Of a stretch of DNA of 64,000 nt, positions 32,104-40,641 are shown piece after piece. Positions within the stretch are counted from its first letter, which is position 1. Each line of letters starts with the position of its first letter. The DNA is taken from positions 434,186 through 498,185 of the forward strand of contig NZ_KB894573.1 in assembly GCF_000374525.1 (NCBI RefSeq), given 5' to 3'. The notes beneath the pieces are model-generated. The model was not told where the DNA came from and did no database searches. It saw nothing but the letters and a program-made list of their open reading frames with translations. The translations under genes and the position numbers were made by a program. The stretch comes from Amorphus coralli DSM 19760 (GTDB lineage Bacteria; Pseudomonadota; Alphaproteobacteria; Rhizobiales; Amorphaceae).

Positions 32104-32922
32104 TCAGAACCCGGCGGCGAGGCCGGGCCAGTCGGCGATGAACGCGTCGCGGGCGCGCAGGCCGGGCGAGACCGAATGCCGGGTCTCATCGCGGATCAGA
32201 CGCGCGAAGACGTAGATCTCGCCGTTCTTCTCCGCCCAGCCCGCATACCAGCCCCAGCCGCGTGCCCGGTCGAAGCCGCCGCCGGCGAGGCGCGGGAATG
32301 CGCCGCCGGTCTTGCCGTGGATGGTCCACCCATCACCGCCGCCGCGCGTCTCCACGATGGTCCGCGTCAGGGTCATGGCGCGCTGCGAGACGGGCAGCGT
32401 GCCGGTGACGAGGCCACGGAGGAACCGCACCTGCTCGCGCGGAGACACCTGAAGCGACGAGGCGATCCAGGATCGATCGAGGCCGTTGTCCTTGCCCGGA
32501 TCACCGGAGAAATCGGCGTTGCCGTAGCCGAACGCCCGGGCGTAGCGGGCGAGACGCTCCGTGCCGAGATGATGGGTGATCTGCTGCGAATACCAGACGA
32601 CGGAGTATTTGAGCCAGCGTGTCGGATCGGCCGGCTCCTTCCAGGCGTCCAGCCAGTCGACATAGCCGTCCCTGAACGGCAGCACCGGATCGTGCGGCCC
32701 CTTCAAGTAGCCGGCATCGAAGCCCATCACGGCGAGCGGCAGCTTGAAGGTGGATGCCGGGGTGACACGGCCGGCGCAGTCGCCCTCCTCCAGAACGGTC
32801 CGGCCGCTGGCGGCCTCGACGACGAGGGTACAGAGCGTTTTCGCAACTACCGGGGCAGGCGCAAGCCCGGCCATAATCACCAATGCCAGGGCCAGAAGTG
32901 CCGAACGTGCGATCCGTTGCAT
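32104..32922 (-). CDS. Class D (OXA-type) beta-lactamase
   Basis: 272 residues with a Sec signal peptide (MQRIARSALLALALVIMAGL, cleavage near PVVA-K). All class D motifs are present: Ser57 in STFK (57-60, Lys60 carbamylation site), SVV (107-109), YGN (133-135), Trp152 near the carbamylated lysine and KTG (204-206, HGKTGGA). Cys31 and Cys49 can form a disulfide. It should hydrolyse penicillin-type beta-lactams in the periplasm. It is chromosomal in context with no mobile element or integron nearby, so it looks intrinsic. The spectrum cannot be read from sequence. A penicillin-sensor role (BlaR-like) is unlikely, as no membrane domain is present. Confidence 0.93.
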   Translation of the reverse strand: MQRIARSALLALALVIMAGLAPAPVVAKTLCTLVVEAASGRTVLEEGDCAGRVTPASTFKLPLAVMGFDAGYLKGPHDPVLPFRDGYVDWLDAWKEPADPTRWLKYSVVWYSQQITHHLGTERLARYARAFGYGNADFSGDPGKDNGLDRSWIASSLQVSPREQVRFLRGLVTGTLPVSQRAMTLTRTIVETRGGGDGWTIHGKTGGAFPRLAGGGFDRARGWGWYAGWAEKNGEIYVFARLIRDETRHSVSPGLRARDAFIADWPGLAAGF

Positions 32923-33034
32923 GGTCCACCCGCGTTTCGCTCTGTGATCGCCTCAGCCGTGACGGGGAATCCGGGCCGGGATGGGGCGATCCCGCGCTGC
33001 CCGCTGAAGCGTGTCCGTCATGGTAAACCGCCGG

Positions 33035-33964
33035 TTAACGGGTCCGGGGCGCGGGTTCCGCAACCTTCCTGCCGCGCCGGAAGATCATTTCCTGGGCCGC
33101 GACGACGGCACCGACCGTGATGAGAATGCAGGCGGCAGCGACGGGCCAGGTGAAGGCGCCGTAGCCGAAGGCAATCAGAAGCAGCGTGGAGAGGAGCGGC
33201 GCCAGGTAGGCGGCGGCCCCGAGCACCTGGATGTTGCCGCGCTTGAGGCCGTAGTCCCAGGTGAAGAAGGCAGCGCCCACGGGAAACGCGCCGAGCGCCA
33301 GGACCGCAGCCCACTGCCCCGGCGTGGCCGGCCAGACGGTTTCCTCCAGCGCCAGATGGCACAATGCCGACAGCACCGCGGTGGCGAGGCAGAAGCCGGC
33401 GACGGCATCCGTAGGGACCGAGCCGAACCGACGCGAAATCACCGAGTAGCTCGACCAGGTGAGTGCGGAGAGGATCGCAACGCCGTAGCCGAAGGCGTAG
33501 CGCGGATCGAGATCGAGCCCCTGCCCGCGCGTTACCAGGAGCGCCGCGCCGACCAGGCCGAGCCCGGCACCGGCGAGATGGAACCAGCGCAGCCGCTCAC
33601 CGGGCAGGAGCCCGGAGAACAGCACGATCAGGAGCGGCCAGAGATAGTTGATCAGGTTGGCCTCGACCGGCGGCGCGTTCCTGAGCGAGGTGAAATAGAG
33701 GAAGTGAAAGCCGAACAGCCCGAGCACGCCCACGAGCCACGGCGCCAGCGGTTGGCGGAGCGCCTTGAACGAGCCGGAGCGCAGCCGCACGACGATCAGC
33801 GCCAGCGTGCCGGAGAAGGCAAAGCAGAGCGCGTTCATCAGGAACGGCGGCACGGCGCCCGACGCGGCCGTGAACAGGCCGAGCGTCGCCCACATCAGGA
33901 CGGCGGTGAGACCGATGAGGGTGGCGGCGACCGAGGCCCGGGACGAGGAAGAAGTCTGTGACAC
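33035..33964 (-). CDS. DMT superfamily (EamA) transporter
   Basis: 309 residues from a GTG start, with ten predicted membrane helices in two EamA halves. The first half has GLTAVLMWATLGLFTAASG, FHFLYFTSLRNAPPVEANLI and NYLWPLLIVLFSGLLPGERL; the second has ILSALTWSSYSVISRRFG and TWDYGLKRGNIQVLGAAAYL. The NYLWP/WSSYSV patterns resemble aromatic amino-acid exporters of the YddG type, so amino-acid or metabolite efflux is the best guess. No clear operon partner. Confidence 0.88.
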   Translation of the reverse strand: MSQTSSSSRASVAATLIGLTAVLMWATLGLFTAASGAVPPFLMNALCFAFSGTLALIVVRLRSGSFKALRQPLAPWLVGVLGLFGFHFLYFTSLRNAPPVEANLINYLWPLLIVLFSGLLPGERLRWFHLAGAGLGLVGAALLVTRGQGLDLDPRYAFGYGVAILSALTWSSYSVISRRFGSVPTDAVAGFCLATAVLSALCHLALEETVWPATPGQWAAVLALGAFPVGAAFFTWDYGLKRGNIQVLGAAAYLAPLLSTLLLIAFGYGAFTWPVAAACILITVGAVVAAQEMIFRRGRKVAEPAPRTR

Positions 33965-34079
33965 GACGTGAATCGATTCCGGAAGTGATCTGGCCGGTCA
34001 CAGGTAGAGGAGAAGCCGGGCCTGCGAAAGCTGGGCGGATGGGCGGACCCGTCCGGGCCTCCCGGGGCCAAACGGAAAG

Positions 34080-34104
34080 AGGCGCGCCCCGCAGGAACGC
34101 GCCT
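34080..34104 (-). terminator. Putative terminator after phoX
   Basis: AGGCGCG (34080-34086) pairs with CGCGCCT (34098-34104); on the minus strand the hairpin is followed by CTTTCCGTTT, 35 bp after the phoX stop. Confidence 0.5.
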
Positions 34105-34138
34105 CCCGTCGTCAACGGGCTCGGAGCCCGACCCGGCC

Positions 34139-36034
34139 TCAGCCGAGATAGGCGTTGTCGTCGCGCTTGATCACGATGATCGAGGAGCGCGGCAGCTTGC
34201 CCTCCCCGTCCGGGAACGGCGCGCCCGGATGCTGAATGCCAACGAACATCGACCGGCGGTCGGCCGACCAGCACAGGCCGGTGACTTCCGAGCCGTTCGG
34301 ACCGGTGAGGAAGCGCTCGATGCGGCCCGTGACCGGGTCGCCGGCGAGCATCTGGTTGTTGCCCTGGCCGGCGAAGTCGCCCTCGTTGGAATCGTCGCCG
34401 TCGGTCTGGATCCAGACCAGGCCCGAGGAGTCGATCACCATGCCGTCCGGAGAGTTGAAGAGATTGCCCTCGTTGATGTTCTCCGAGCCGGCGTAGGCAT
34501 CGTCATGGACGGTCGGGTTGCCCGCCATCACGTAGAGGTCCCACTGGAACGCATCGGCAGCGTGGTTGCCGCCGTCCGGACGCCAGCGGACGATCTGGCC
34601 GTAGTTGTTGGCCTCGCGCGGGTTTGGGCCGCCAACCGGCTGTTCGTCGCCACCGGCGTTGGTCTTGAGCCCACGATTCTTGTTGTTGGTGAGGGCGCAG
34701 TAGGCTTCCGCCGCAACCGGGCTCACGGCCACCCATTCGGGACGGTCCATGGTGGTGGCCCCGACCTTGGAGGCGGCGATGCGCGAGAAGATCGCAATCT
34801 CCGGCTCCGACATGTCGGTGGCGTCCGGGGTCAGCGCGACCCATTCGCCGGTCATGTCGTCATTGAACTTCGCGACGTAGAGCTGCCCCTCGTCGAGCAG
34901 CGTGGAGGTGTCCCCGCCAGGCACATAGACGTCGCGGGAAACGAACTTGTAGAGAAACTCGCCCCGCTCGTCGTCGCCAAGATAGACCACCACGCGGCCG
35001 TCCGGCGCGACGGTGACGGCTGCATTCTCGTGCTTGATGCGGCCGAGAGCGGTGCGCTTCACCGGCACGCTCTCCGGATCGGACGGATCGATCTCGACGA
35101 TCCAGCCGGCGCGGTGCGGCTCGTTCGGGGTCTTCGACGTGTCGAAGCGCTCGTCGAACTTGTGGTACTCGTAATCCCAGCCGTCCTTCGACAGGCCGTA
35201 GCGCTCGTATCCAGCGGCCACCTGCTCCGGCTGCTCGACTTCCTCGGTGGCGCCGAAGTAGCCGTTGAAGTTTTCCTCGCAGGTCAGATAGGTGCCCCAC
35301 GGCGTCTTGCCGGCGCCGCAGTTGTTGAAGGTGCCGAGGCTCTCGGTACCGGTCGGATCGGCGTCCGTCTTCATCAGGTCGTGGCCGGCTGCGGGACCGG
35401 AGATCTTCATCGGCGTGTTGTGGGTGATGCGCCGGTTCAGCGGGCTGTCCTTGACGATAGACCAGCCATCCGGACCTTCGGCGACTTCCATCACCGTCAC
35501 GCCCTGCAAATTCTGCAGCTTGCGGACGTCCTCGGCGTTCTGCGGAATGCCCTCGGGAGCGTTCGGCAGGTTGATGTCGTTGTTGGTGTATTCGTGATTG
35601 ACGGCGATCACCTGCTTGCCGTCGACAACGAAGAATTCCATGCCGTCGGTGTTCTCACCGAAGATCTTGTCGGCGTCGTCGGCGCTGCCGGCGGTCTCCT
35701 GGTCCAGGTCGGGAACGCCGGAGAAGAGCGGATCGCCCCAGCTCGCCAGCACCTTCCAGGTGTAGCCTTCAGGCACGTGCACGGTGCCGTCGGTGGCGAT
35801 CGGGATCGGCTTGAACGCGAAGCGGTCGCTCTGCTGGGCCAGCGCCGGAATCGCGTCGAGCAGTCCGGCGCTCATCACGGCCGCGCCGGAACCGAACGCC
35901 AGCGCACCACTGAGGAAGCCGCGCCGCGAAATGGCGCGCTCGACAACGCGGTCGAAGTCGTTCTCTTTCGGGCGCGGAAAATTGATCTCATCCCAATCGT
36001 CGGCGGAAAGCCGGGTATGCGTCTTGTCGGACAT
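34139..36034 (-). CDS. phoX: PhoX family alkaline phosphatase
   Basis: 631 residues with an internal-type Tat signal: about 30 residues precede the twin-arginine motif SRRGFLSG (36-43), then a hydrophobic stretch to about residue 67 (AIPALAQQ). The mature DUF839/PhoX domain contains the family motifs CEENFNGYFG, HENAAVTVAPDGRVVVYLGD, and MDRPEWVAVSP with ALTNN. PhoX is a Ca/Fe-dependent, folded-before-export phosphatase that releases phosphate from organic esters in the periplasm. A weak PHO-box-like sequence lies at 36128-36145 upstream. Confidence 0.93.
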   Translation of the reverse strand: MSDKTHTRLSADDWDEINFPRPKENDFDRVVERAISRRGFLSGALAFGSGAAVMSAGLLDAIPALAQQSDRFAFKPIPIATDGTVHVPEGYTWKVLASWGDPLFSGVPDLDQETAGSADDADKIFGENTDGMEFFVVDGKQVIAVNHEYTNNDINLPNAPEGIPQNAEDVRKLQNLQGVTVMEVAEGPDGWSIVKDSPLNRRITHNTPMKISGPAAGHDLMKTDADPTGTESLGTFNNCGAGKTPWGTYLTCEENFNGYFGATEEVEQPEQVAAGYERYGLSKDGWDYEYHKFDERFDTSKTPNEPHRAGWIVEIDPSDPESVPVKRTALGRIKHENAAVTVAPDGRVVVYLGDDERGEFLYKFVSRDVYVPGGDTSTLLDEGQLYVAKFNDDMTGEWVALTPDATDMSEPEIAIFSRIAASKVGATTMDRPEWVAVSPVAAEAYCALTNNKNRGLKTNAGGDEQPVGGPNPREANNYGQIVRWRPDGGNHAADAFQWDLYVMAGNPTVHDDAYAGSENINEGNLFNSPDGMVIDSSGLVWIQTDGDDSNEGDFAGQGNNQMLAGDPVTGRIERFLTGPNGSEVTGLCWSADRRSMFVGIQHPGAPFPDGEGKLPRSSIIVIKRDDNAYLG

Positions 36035-36127
36035 GGTCGATCTCGATGGCTGCGTGTGGGGGGCCGCTCCGGTCGCGGATCGCGAAACCAGATCCGAAAT
36101 CTTCTAGTTTCAATCTTGCACAGCTTG

Positions 36128-36145
36128 ATGACGGTTCGAATGCGT
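36128..36145 (-). promoter_or_regulatory. Weak PHO-box-like site upstream of phoX
   Basis: ATGACGG-TTCG-AATGCGT resembles a complement-strand tandem of the CTGTCAT half-site with an 11-bp period, about 95-110 bp upstream of the phoX start. The second half is poor, so this is only a candidate PhoB site. Confidence 0.25.
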
Positions 36146-36320
36146 CCAGAATGCAGCATCAAGCCTATGTTTTCCTTCTCTTTTTTGAGCCGCCAGACCA
36201 GTCAGGGCCGCGCGTCGTGGTGGCCGGAAATGCACAATCCGTCCCGCGCAGATTGCATAGGCTTTCGGGATGGATCCGGGCTCGACCCCGTGGTCCGCAA
36301 GACAAAGGGGAACAGACATC

Positions 36321-38327
36321 ATGCAGACCATCATTCGAGGCGCGGTCCTCGGGGGAAGCCTTGCCGCGATCGCGGCGGCGGCCCCCGGCGTGTCCGCGCA
36401 CCCGCTCGACGGGCTGAGCGAAGCGGAGATCACCGAGGCTGTAACGATCCTCAAGGAAAGCGGCGAGGCCGGCGACGGCACGCTGTTTCCCTACATCTCG
36501 CTGAAGGAGCCGGCGAAGGACGTGGTGCTCGGCTGGTCGGACGGCGATCCGGAGCCACGCGCGGTTACCGTCCACTTCAAGACCCCCGATGGCGCGTTCA
36601 TCGCCGAGGTGGACCTGGTCGGCGACAGCGTGACCTCGGTGGAGCCCGCCCCCGGCGAGACCATGATCCTGCTGGCGGAATTCCTCGAGGCCATGAACCT
36701 CGCCGTTTCCGCCCCGGCCTTCGTGGAAGGGCTGGAGAAGCGCGGCCTCACACCGGACGACGTGTTCTGCCTGCCGCTGACTGCAGGCGCCTTCGGCTTG
36801 CCGGAAGAGGAAGGCCGGCGCCTGATGAAGGTGCCGTGCTACGTCCTGCCAGAGAGCTCCAACTTCTACGCCAAGCCCATCGAAGGGCTCTATGCCGTCA
36901 TCGACCTCAATGCCGACGAGGTGGTCGAGGTGTTCGACACCGGCGCCGTGCCGGTACCGGAGGACGGCTGGGGCTATACCGAGGACGAGGTCGCACAGCG
37001 CACTGAACTGCGGCCGGAGATGAACCCGGCCGGCCTATCCCAGACCGGCGACGCCAATTTCACCATCGAGAACGGGCTCATCAACTGGGACATCTGGCGC
37101 TTGCGCGTGCGGGTCGACAAGCGGCCGGGCGTCGTCATCTCCAATGTCGAGGTGAAGGACGAGGACGCCTGGCGCGAGGTGCTCTACCAGGCGCATCTGT
37201 CGGAGGTGTTCGTGCCCTACATGGACCCGGATGCCGGCTGGTACTGGCGCACCTACATGGACAGCGGCGAGTATGGCTTCGGCATCTTCCTGAGCCCGCT
37301 GCGCCCGGGTGTCGATTGCCCGGACTATGCGAGCTTCCTGCCGGCCGTCGTGCACACCGATGAGGGCGAGCCGCTGTCGATCCCCGGCGCCATCTGCGTG
37401 TTCGAACGCAGCATCGGCGACCCGGCCTGGCGGCATTTCGAGATCTTCGCCCAGTCGGAGGAGCAGTTCGTTCCTGCGGAGGGGCGCCCGGCCACCCAGC
37501 TGGTGGTGCGGTCTGCCTCGGAGGTCGGGAACTATGACTATCTGGTCGACTACGTCTTCCACCAGGATGGCCGCATCGACGTGATGGTCGGCTCCACCGG
37601 CCTCGACGCGGTGAAGGGCGCGGCGATCACCTCCATGAACGACGAGGGCGCAGCGGAAGCGACCCGCTACGGCACGCTCATCGCCCCGAACCTGATCGCG
37701 CCGAACCACGACCACTTCTTCAACTTCAAGCTCGACTTCGACATCGACGGGCAGGACAACACCTTCATGCGCACCGGGCTGGTGAAGGCGGAGGTGCCGG
37801 ACGACCTGCCGCGCCGGACGATGTGGGTGACGGAGACGACGCCTGCGAAGACGGAGATGGAGGGCCGCTACAAGGTGAACCCGGCGACGCCGGCCATGTA
37901 TCACGTGATGAACATGGGCGCGGAGGGGCCACTCGGCCACAAGCCCGGCTACATGATCGTGCCCAACAACTCGGTCGCCTACGGGCCCTACGACTACGAA
38001 AACGACCCGCCGATGAAGCGCAACGCCTTCATCGAGTACACGATCTGGAACACGCCCTACGCTCCGGACGAGCGCTATGCCGGCGGCGAGTTCGCGTTCC
38101 AAAGCGACGGCTCCGACACGTTGGCGACCTGGGTCGACCAGGACCGACCCATTGCCAACACCGACATCGTCACCTGGTACACGATGGGCTTCCACCACGT
38201 GCCGCACACCGAAGACTGGCCGGTGATGTCGACCATGTGGAAGGGCTTCATGCTGCGGCCGTTCAACTACTTCGCCTACAACCCGGCGCTCAGCATCCGC
38301 GCGCCGGCCGACGAGAGCCAGCAATAG
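36321..38327 (+). CDS. Primary-amine oxidase (copper/topaquinone), periplasmic
   Basis: 668 residues from MQTIIRGAVLGGSLAAIAAA, a Sec signal peptide cleaved near SA-HPL. N-terminal small domains lead to the large catalytic domain. The topaquinone precursor is Tyr405 in NYDY (404-407), the catalytic base Asp314 lies in YMDSGEYGFG, and the copper ligands are His463 and His465 (NHDH) with a third in GFHHVPHTEDWPVM near residue 625. It oxidises primary amines to aldehyde, ammonia and H2O2. A perfect hairpin terminator follows and an AraC regulator lies just downstream. Probably supplies carbon and nitrogen from external amines. Confidence 0.94.
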   Translation: MQTIIRGAVLGGSLAAIAAAAPGVSAHPLDGLSEAEITEAVTILKESGEAGDGTLFPYISLKEPAKDVVLGWSDGDPEPRAVTVHFKTPDGAFIAEVDLVGDSVTSVEPAPGETMILLAEFLEAMNLAVSAPAFVEGLEKRGLTPDDVFCLPLTAGAFGLPEEEGRRLMKVPCYVLPESSNFYAKPIEGLYAVIDLNADEVVEVFDTGAVPVPEDGWGYTEDEVAQRTELRPEMNPAGLSQTGDANFTIENGLINWDIWRLRVRVDKRPGVVISNVEVKDEDAWREVLYQAHLSEVFVPYMDPDAGWYWRTYMDSGEYGFGIFLSPLRPGVDCPDYASFLPAVVHTDEGEPLSIPGAICVFERSIGDPAWRHFEIFAQSEEQFVPAEGRPATQLVVRSASEVGNYDYLVDYVFHQDGRIDVMVGSTGLDAVKGAAITSMNDEGAAEATRYGTLIAPNLIAPNHDHFFNFKLDFDIDGQDNTFMRTGLVKAEVPDDLPRRTMWVTETTPAKTEMEGRYKVNPATPAMYHVMNMGAEGPLGHKPGYMIVPNNSVAYGPYDYENDPPMKRNAFIEYTIWNTPYAPDERYAGGEFAFQSDGSDTLATWVDQDRPIANTDIVTWYTMGFHHVPHTEDWPVMSTMWKGFMLRPFNYFAYNPALSIRAPADESQQ

Positions 38328-38336
38328 GCTTGCACG

Positions 38337-38365
38337 CCGGGGCGGAGAGATCCGCCCCGGTTTCC
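38337..38365 (+). terminator. Terminator after amine oxidase
   Basis: CCGGGGCGGA (38337-38346), a GAGA loop and TCCGCCCCGG (38351-38360), followed by TTTCC; a perfect 10-bp stem nine bases after the stop codon. Confidence 0.8.
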
Positions 38366-38472
38366 TCCGTCGTTGCCCGGCGCCCCTCTCACCGCCCGAT
38401 GATTGACATTCCCCGACGGCGCAGCGACGCTTTCCGCTGGCTCTGGGGCGGACAGGCGGGAGGCGCACGGCC

Positions 38473-39642
38473 ATGGGAGCGGTGATCGTCGACGGGCCGA
38501 CCATCTCCGGCGAGCCCCTGCCGCTGATCGCCGAGGCGTTCGGCGCCAGCCGGATCGACGCCGGCCGTGCCTTCGCCGCCTGCGGCCTGGGCGACGCCGC
38601 CCCTGCCGCGCCGCATCCCGATCCGATCCCCCTCAGCCAGTTTGCCAGGCTGATGCAGTGCGCCGGGAACGCGGACGACGACGAACCGCGCCTGTGGCTG
38701 AGCGGGCGCGCGATCGCCGCCCCGTCCCTCACCCATCTGTTTCCCGCGGCCGGGGCCGAACGTCGCCTGGGCACGCTGCTCTCCCGCCTCATCGCCGAGC
38801 TGGACGCGCTGCAGCACGGATCCGATTTCCGCCTGTGCGTGGAGGGCGATCTCTGCACCCTGACCTACCGGATCGTCGATCCGCGCATCTGGCCGCGCTC
38901 GCGCGACGCGGAGTTCACACTCGGCTTCTTCGACGGGATCGTCAGGCACGCGGCGGGAGCGCACGATTTTCTCGAAGCGGTGACCTTCGAGCACCGCCGT
39001 GACGCGCGCGCGGACGTGGACCGGCTCACGCACGTGCCGGCGATCTTCGAGGAGCCGGTCAACCTGATCGCGTTTTCCGCCGGCCTGCTCGACCGGTGTG
39101 TGGGAGATGGAAGCGCGCGGTGCACGCAAGAGTGTCCCGGCATCCCCGAGATCGCCAGCGGTCCGGGCGCCTCACGCGAGGCTCCCGCGGCACGCGCCGG
39201 TGCGACCTCGCCGCTCGCCGGATCGCGCCCGCCCGCAACCGATGCGGCAGACTCGGGCAGAGCCGACGTCTCGCACGACGACCACCAACAGGGCGAATCC
39301 GCTGAACCGGACATCGCCACCGCGCTTTACCGCAGGCTCGGTTGGGGACCGTTCAGCGAAGCCGACATCGCGCGCGATTGCGGGCTGTCCGAACGCTCGC
39401 TGCGCCGGCGCCTCATGCGCGAGGGGGCGTCGTTCCGGTCGCTCACCGAGGCGGCGCGCATCGATTATGCCGAATGGGCGCTGACGGCGACGGACCTTCC
39501 CCTGGCCGAAATCGCCTTCCGGGCCGGCTATATCAGCCAGAGCGCCTTTTCCCGGGCCTTCCGCCGCCGGACGGGCGTGGCACCGAGCGAGCGGCGCAAG
39601 CACAGGCCGTCGCCGGTCGCCTCGCCGGCCACCATGCAGTAG
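38473..39642 (+). CDS. AraC family transcriptional regulator
   Basis: 389 residues. The N-terminal effector domain (about 5-200) follows the Arabinose_bd/OruR-like plan (LPLIAEAFGASRIDAGRAFA ... IPLSQFARLMQCAG, DPRIWPRSRDAEFTLGFFDG). A low-complexity linker (about 210-275) precedes the C-terminal double HTH: ADIARDCGLSERSLRRRLMR and LAEIAFRAGYISQSAFSRAF, ending in the FRRRTGVAPSERR signature. The linker is longer than usual. Its position 146 bp downstream of the amine oxidase, on the same strand but after a terminator, makes that gene the likely target, as with other amine-catabolic AraC regulators. Confidence 0.92.
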   Translation: MGAVIVDGPTISGEPLPLIAEAFGASRIDAGRAFAACGLGDAAPAAPHPDPIPLSQFARLMQCAGNADDDEPRLWLSGRAIAAPSLTHLFPAAGAERRLGTLLSRLIAELDALQHGSDFRLCVEGDLCTLTYRIVDPRIWPRSRDAEFTLGFFDGIVRHAAGAHDFLEAVTFEHRRDARADVDRLTHVPAIFEEPVNLIAFSAGLLDRCVGDGSARCTQECPGIPEIASGPGASREAPAARAGATSPLAGSRPPATDAADSGRADVSHDDHQQGESAEPDIATALYRRLGWGPFSEADIARDCGLSERSLRRRLMREGASFRSLTEAARIDYAEWALTATDLPLAEIAFRAGYISQSAFSRAFRRRTGVAPSERRKHRPSPVASPATMQ

Positions 39643-39707
39643 GCTCGGCGCACTCCGGGCAAGATCCGGTCCCGCCGGGCAGCGACAGTTTCGGGATCCA
39701 GCCTTCC

Positions 39708-40469
39708 ATGCCGCATCTCTTCGTGAACCGGCCGCGCCTGCACGACCTCGTTGGCGACGATCCGGATCAGAAAAAGCACTTCCGCTGGGAGACCATCAAC
39801 GCCATCGCCTACGAGCTGGGCGGGCTGGTCTTCATCGCCGGAAGCATCTGCTTCTTCCCTTCCCTGTCGGAATGGGCAAACGCCGGCGCCTGGATCTTCT
39901 TCGCGGGCTCGATCCTCTACCTGGTGGTTACCGGCCACGACATGGGTGAGGTGCTGCGCGCGGCGCGCGAGCGAGAGGGACCGCCCGACCTCTGGGACCG
40001 GTTCGAATTCGTGGCGGCGTTCAGCTATCTGGCAGGAACGCTGCTGTTCGTCGTCGGCAGCGTGTTCTTCCTGTCCTATGTGGGCCTCTTCACCGCCGGC
40101 GCCTGGTGCTTCATCGTCGGCAGCCTGCTGTTCGTCGTCGGCGCGACGATCAACGTCCTGCAGATCGTCCAGGCGGACGACCTCGTCACCCTGCAGATGA
40201 TGAACCTGACGGCGCTGACCTTCGTGGTCGGCTCGGTGCTCTTCGCGGTCGCCTCCATTCCCTATCTCTGGAACTTCGACAACGCGGCCGACGACCGGAT
40301 CCTCGATGCATTCCTGGCCGCCCAGTACCTGGTCGGCAGCGTGCTGTTCTTCGCGGGCGGCCTGATCAACTATCGTCGCGCCTACCGGGTCGTCGCCCGG
40401 GCCGTCGGCTCGCCCACCCCCTACCCGGCCGAACCGATCCCGCCGACAGGGACCGGCCCGCGGGGCTGA
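39708..40469 (+). CDS. YrhK-type membrane protein with three helix-pair repeats
   Basis: 253 residues from MPHLFVNRPRLHDLVGDD. Six membrane helices occur as three pairs, near residues 34-76, 100-150 and 161-220. Each pair repeats a YrhK-like pattern: YELGGLVFIAGSICFF, FSYLAGTLLFVVGSVFF, AWCFIVGSLLFVVGA, LTFVVGSVLFAVASIPYLW, AAQYLVGSVLFFAGGLINY. The repeat motif is V-G-S-x-L-F. The first cytoplasmic loop is charged (VTGHDMGEVLRAAREREG). YrhK proteins have no established function. It follows the AraC gene and ends at a bidirectional terminator. Confidence 0.72.
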   Translation: MPHLFVNRPRLHDLVGDDPDQKKHFRWETINAIAYELGGLVFIAGSICFFPSLSEWANAGAWIFFAGSILYLVVTGHDMGEVLRAAREREGPPDLWDRFEFVAAFSYLAGTLLFVVGSVFFLSYVGLFTAGAWCFIVGSLLFVVGATINVLQIVQADDLVTLQMMNLTALTFVVGSVLFAVASIPYLWNFDNAADDRILDAFLAAQYLVGSVLFFAGGLINYRRAYRVVARAVGSPTPYPAEPIPPTGTGPRG

Positions 40470-40502
40470 CGTCGGAAGCCCGCGCGCAGCGGCGACTGCC
40501 TG

Positions 40503-40546
40503 CACGAAAAAAGCAGCGGACGATCGCTCGCCCGCCGCTTTTCGTG
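40503..40546. terminator. Bidirectional terminator between YrhK gene and ccoP
   Basis: CACGAAAAAAGCAGCGG at the left pairs with CCGCCGCTTTTCGTG at the right; the A-run and T-run flanks serve both the rightward YrhK transcript and the leftward cco operon. Confidence 0.7.
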
Positions 40547-40641
40547 TCTGGGCGCGGAAGCCGACGGTCCCACCACCGCCGACTTTCCGCGCCGCCCCTC
40601 CGCCATCCGAGGTTGTGCCCCGGTTTGGCTGAGGCGCTCCC

